From: Mesostigma viride
Taxonomy: Eukaryota; Streptophyta; Mesostigmatophyceae; Mesostigmatales; Mesostigmataceae
Direction of reading: 5' to 3'
Assembly (NCBI GenBank): GCA_009746045.1
Contig: RPFO01000002.1
Coordinates: 1,339,807-1,403,806, forward strand
Length of the DNA stretch: 64,000 nt
Shown here: positions 61,632 to 64,000 of the stretch, piece by piece
How the letters are laid out: every line of letters begins with the position of its first letter
Position numbering within the stretch: position 1 is the stretch's first letter
Program-made: the position numbers and the translations under genes
The notes under the pieces: model-generated
Told to the model about the DNA's origin: nothing
What the model saw: only the letters and a program-made list of their open reading frames with translations
The model's database searches: none

Positions 61632-61851
61632 TTAGCTCAGAAGTAATTTCGTTTGTCCCAAAAACCTTGACGACCCCCTCTTCTTTCTGTGCCATCGCCT
61701 TTTTGATAGCGCGCTTTTTCTTTCCGGTGAGCGGCTTCTTCCTACAATAAAGCATGGCTGATTCGATGAATTCCCGGGGGACGTTTGTGTGAAGGGTCAT
61801 CCACTGTGATATCTCGAGCATCTCGGCGTCGGTGAACAGCGGGTTGCTCAT
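61632..61851 (-). CDS. Small viral protein of unknown function
   Basis: ATG at 61851, four bases after the stop of the preceding gene. MSNPLFTDAEMLEISQWMTL, then REFIESAMLYCRKK and a Lys-rich KKPLTGKKKRAIKKAMAQK. The annotated frame runs on to 61507, overlapping the penton-like gene. One base over there is a TAA at about 61632, just ahead of it, so an indel may hide the true end (about 73 residues). Basic and helical; function unknown. Confidence 0.45.
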
Positions 61852-61854
61852 GTG

Positions 61855-62354
61855 TTACTCTTCTGTGAGATTTTTTTCCGCGCCCTCTTTTGGGATTCCG
61901 ACTACCGTGTTGTGGACCCTCCTGAGATGCAAAAGATTTTGTTTGCGAACGTGCTTTACAGGCTGGGCATTTCCACCTCGTGCCCCCCACCTGGACTCGC
62001 TTTCCGACAGATACACCCGCAGGCTCGGGGGGTGCCGCCAGTGCCGCATCGACGACAACCGGTTCGGGAGCCGCGACAGGTGCCGGTTGGGTATACGCGG
62101 ATAACGGGGGGTACGCGACCGGTCTTGAGTTCGCCATGACTGACGCCATCAGAAGGGCGTCCTTGAACCCTCGCGCCTCTGCGACCTTGCCTTTGTTCAC
62201 CGCTCTTCGGACCGGCGCGCTGTGGATGACAATGGTGTTGGTCGATGAAGCGGTCACCTGTGACCGGGGTGCGACCTTTCGCTTGGTTTCCCCTTTTGCC
62301 TAAGGACGGCGCCTTGCTGTTTTCTGACGCCTCGCCATTTCTGAGTATAATCAT
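61855..62354 (-). pseudogene. Viral Ala/Pro-rich protein with two frameshifts
   Basis: ATG at 62354, seven bases after the stop of the preceding gene in the context TATAAAAATCTATG. The frame moves near 62290 from MIILRNGEASENSKAPSLGK to SSTNTIVIHSAPVRRAVNKG, KVAEARGFKDALLMASVMAN and PVAAPEPVVVDAALAAPPEP, then again near 61975 to VKHVRKQNLLHLRRVHNTVV and a stop at 61855. Joined length is about 165 residues. Family not recognised. Confidence 0.5.
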
Positions 62355-62360
62355 AGATTT

Positions 62361-64000
62361 TTATAGCGTCCAAGTGAGGGTCTTGTTAGTCGACGCGGCC
62401 ATTTTTCCAGCGCGTGACTTACAAAACGCCGTAGATAGTGCTATGTTTGTTGACGTGTCAGTGGTGATGCGAGGAATCCTCAAGGCGATTTCAAACACCC
62501 CTTCATCCTCTTCGTACCCCGAAACAACATTCCAGTTGCTGCCAATGATAACGTTTTCCGGCCAGACGGACAGGCCGCTAGCCGTTAAGCGATATGGGTT
62601 TGATATGTCGAGAATCGTTGGTGGGTTATTATCAAATGTTAACCTGACAAGGATATTGGTCAACGCGGTCGGAAGAGTTAGTTCCGATTGCGTTGCCGGG
62701 TCGTGGAAAGACATCACGGCCACAGGGGCGCCGTGCCAAAATTGCGGAAGCGGGTAGTCGTATATGGGCTGCCTCAGACCGACCAAAGAATCTGCTTCCA
62801 ATATTGTATGGGATATACGTCGAGTCTCTCGGACATCTTCATACAGGGCCACGTCCATCCCGTGATTGCCGCCGATCGACGACAGGTTGATCCATAATAG
62901 TAGCTTAGGCTGGAAGCAAATAAAAGCGGGCTCGGGCCAGATACAGTTGGATCTAATACCTGGAACGTCACGGTCGCCAAATGGATCATACCAGTAACTG
63001 GAGGATCAACCAGTGAAATATGATCACAGGTTATGTCAACGTACGACGAGGATTTTGATATTGTCGTTGTAGAAAAACCACCAGTCCACGATTCTCCGAC
63101 GACTACGCTGATAAGCAATGGATCATTGCTCAACTTGGTGTTTGAAAATCCAAGTCTTACATAAAACTTCCTCACCGACTGACGAGCTGGTAGAATCCCA
63201 TATATTTTGGCAGTATATTCGTTCATTTGCACGCCGTATTGAACATCCGGGCACTTAACAACCGTGCGTATGACACTCTCATTCGTGAGTGTTAGCTCCT
63301 TGAACCAAGTATTTGCAACACCTGGCACGGGTTTTGTTACGCTGTATTTCCCGAAAATGCTACAATTCCTCGACGAGGTGGACCTGTGACGCAGCTCCAA
63401 CACGTCGCCGACGGCTGTGTACGCTCCGGATGGGTTGTTGGTTTTTAGAGAGTCGAACTCTATGTCTTGTAGATCGTCTTTAATGGGCCAGACATGCGCG
63501 CCGTGGTACTCTCCGCTCAAGTGGAAGACTGGTCGGAGGGGCATCGGAATGTACGGGTCAAGAATGTCTGTAGGAGTGGTTGTAAATATACCGGACGAGT
63601 TTGATATCTTAGTCATATCACTAAGTTCTTGAGGAGTTGTTTTGGATATATAACGCTCCACCTTTCCATCCGATTTTCTCCGAAATGCCACCCAGTAGCT
63701 GTTTTGTTGTCTCCATGATGAGTTTAACGTGTACCGAACCTTCGACTTCAGATTGTCAAACAGGTCGAGTGCATAGTCACTATGGTGAGATTGATACCCA
63801 GCATACCCCAATGCGTCGTAGCCGCATTTCTCCAGTTCTGATGGGCATCTGTCGTGCGGGTGATATTTATTCGTCAAAGACATAGTATTTTCCGCGAACG
63901 AGACAAAGGCATCGTTGCTGCCCAAATATAGCTGAAAACACAATAGAAATGGGCCGTCTATGAGCTGCTCTGAAAAAACAACACATTTGCTTGGGCCGGA
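62361..64000 (-). pseudogene. Large viral beta-rich protein, 5' end outside the window, one frameshift
   Basis: Open from the window edge (SKCVVFSEQLIDGPFLLCFQ) through FHLSGEYHGAHVWPIKDDLQ, FYVRLGFSNTKLSNDPLLIS and MIHLATVTFQVLDPTVSGPS to about 62890. There a single-base shift leads into INLSSIGGNHGMDVALYEDV and LTNILVRLTFDNNPPTILDI, ending ALRIPRITTD...LTWTL at 62361. About 545 residues are visible. Two halves each contain VxLxFxNN/FSNT followed by beta-strand patterns, like tandem cohesin- or fibre-type modules. A tail or spike role is inferred from the neighbours. Confidence 0.55.

Larger units (their letters stand above)
53450..64000 (-). mobile_element. Integrated polinton-like virus (partial)
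   Basis: A continuous run of tightly spaced minus-strand genes without introns includes a double-jelly-roll major capsid protein, a penton-like protein and fibre-like proteins. This set and size fit polinton-like viruses of algae. No ATPase, protease, polymerase, helicase or integrase is visible, so those should lie right of the window if the provirus is complete. The left limit is put where coding ends and the 112-bp satellite begins. No terminal inverted repeat could be defined. At least seven frameshifts and one retrotransposon break it. Confidence 0.75.

Overview
The window is nuclear DNA of a eukaryote, most likely a green alga of the prasinophyte type. The host genes point that way: a plant-like metallophosphoesterase with a chloroplast-type leader, split over 14 GC-rich exons with GT-AG introns, and an intronless NECAP clathrin-adaptor gene. 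Species assignment is inference. No bacterial operon, rRNA operon, intact tRNA gene or CRISPR array was seen.

Layout. 0-5.5 kb: candidate exons of one unrecognised minus-strand gene among minisatellites. 5.5-7.8 kb: repeats only. 7.9-10.05 kb: a small two-exon minus-strand gene, divergent from NECAP. 10-24 kb: a graveyard of retroelements (LINE pieces and a Penelope-like element invaded in turn by a SINE and by two nested endonuclease-type retrotransposons) and a TTAA-flanked DNA element carrying a PHD finger. 24.17-31.11 kb: one giant foldback element with 9-bp target duplications, long terminal inverted repeats and inverted 21-bp minisatellites. 31.5-45.3 kb: the metallophosphoesterase gene, whose introns are full of micro- and minisatellites. 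Three of its introns begin with tandem arrays that copy the exon end and splice donor. 45.9-53.2 kb: SINE, LINE ORF1 copies, hairpin-tailed short elements and TTAA-flanked elements, some nested. About 53.4-64 kb and beyond the right edge: an integrated polinton-like virus (PLV), all genes on the minus strand.

The PLV part is a virion-protein block: major capsid protein, a penton-like minor capsid protein, a small amphipathic protein, an Ig-repeat/LamG-like fibre, and other tail- or capsid-like proteins. Genes are packed with spacings of a few bases or overlaps. At least seven single-base frameshifts break otherwise open frames. The fibre gene is also cut in its 14th codon by a 1.6-kb retrotransposon with a 16-bp target duplication. 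The provirus therefore looks inactive, unless the small indels are assembly errors.

The best supported unusual observations are the splice-donor-seeded minisatellites, the dated insertion nests, the 45-74 bp retro-insertions made only of a 3' hairpin plus TTAA tail, the foldback element, and the disrupted viral fibre gene.
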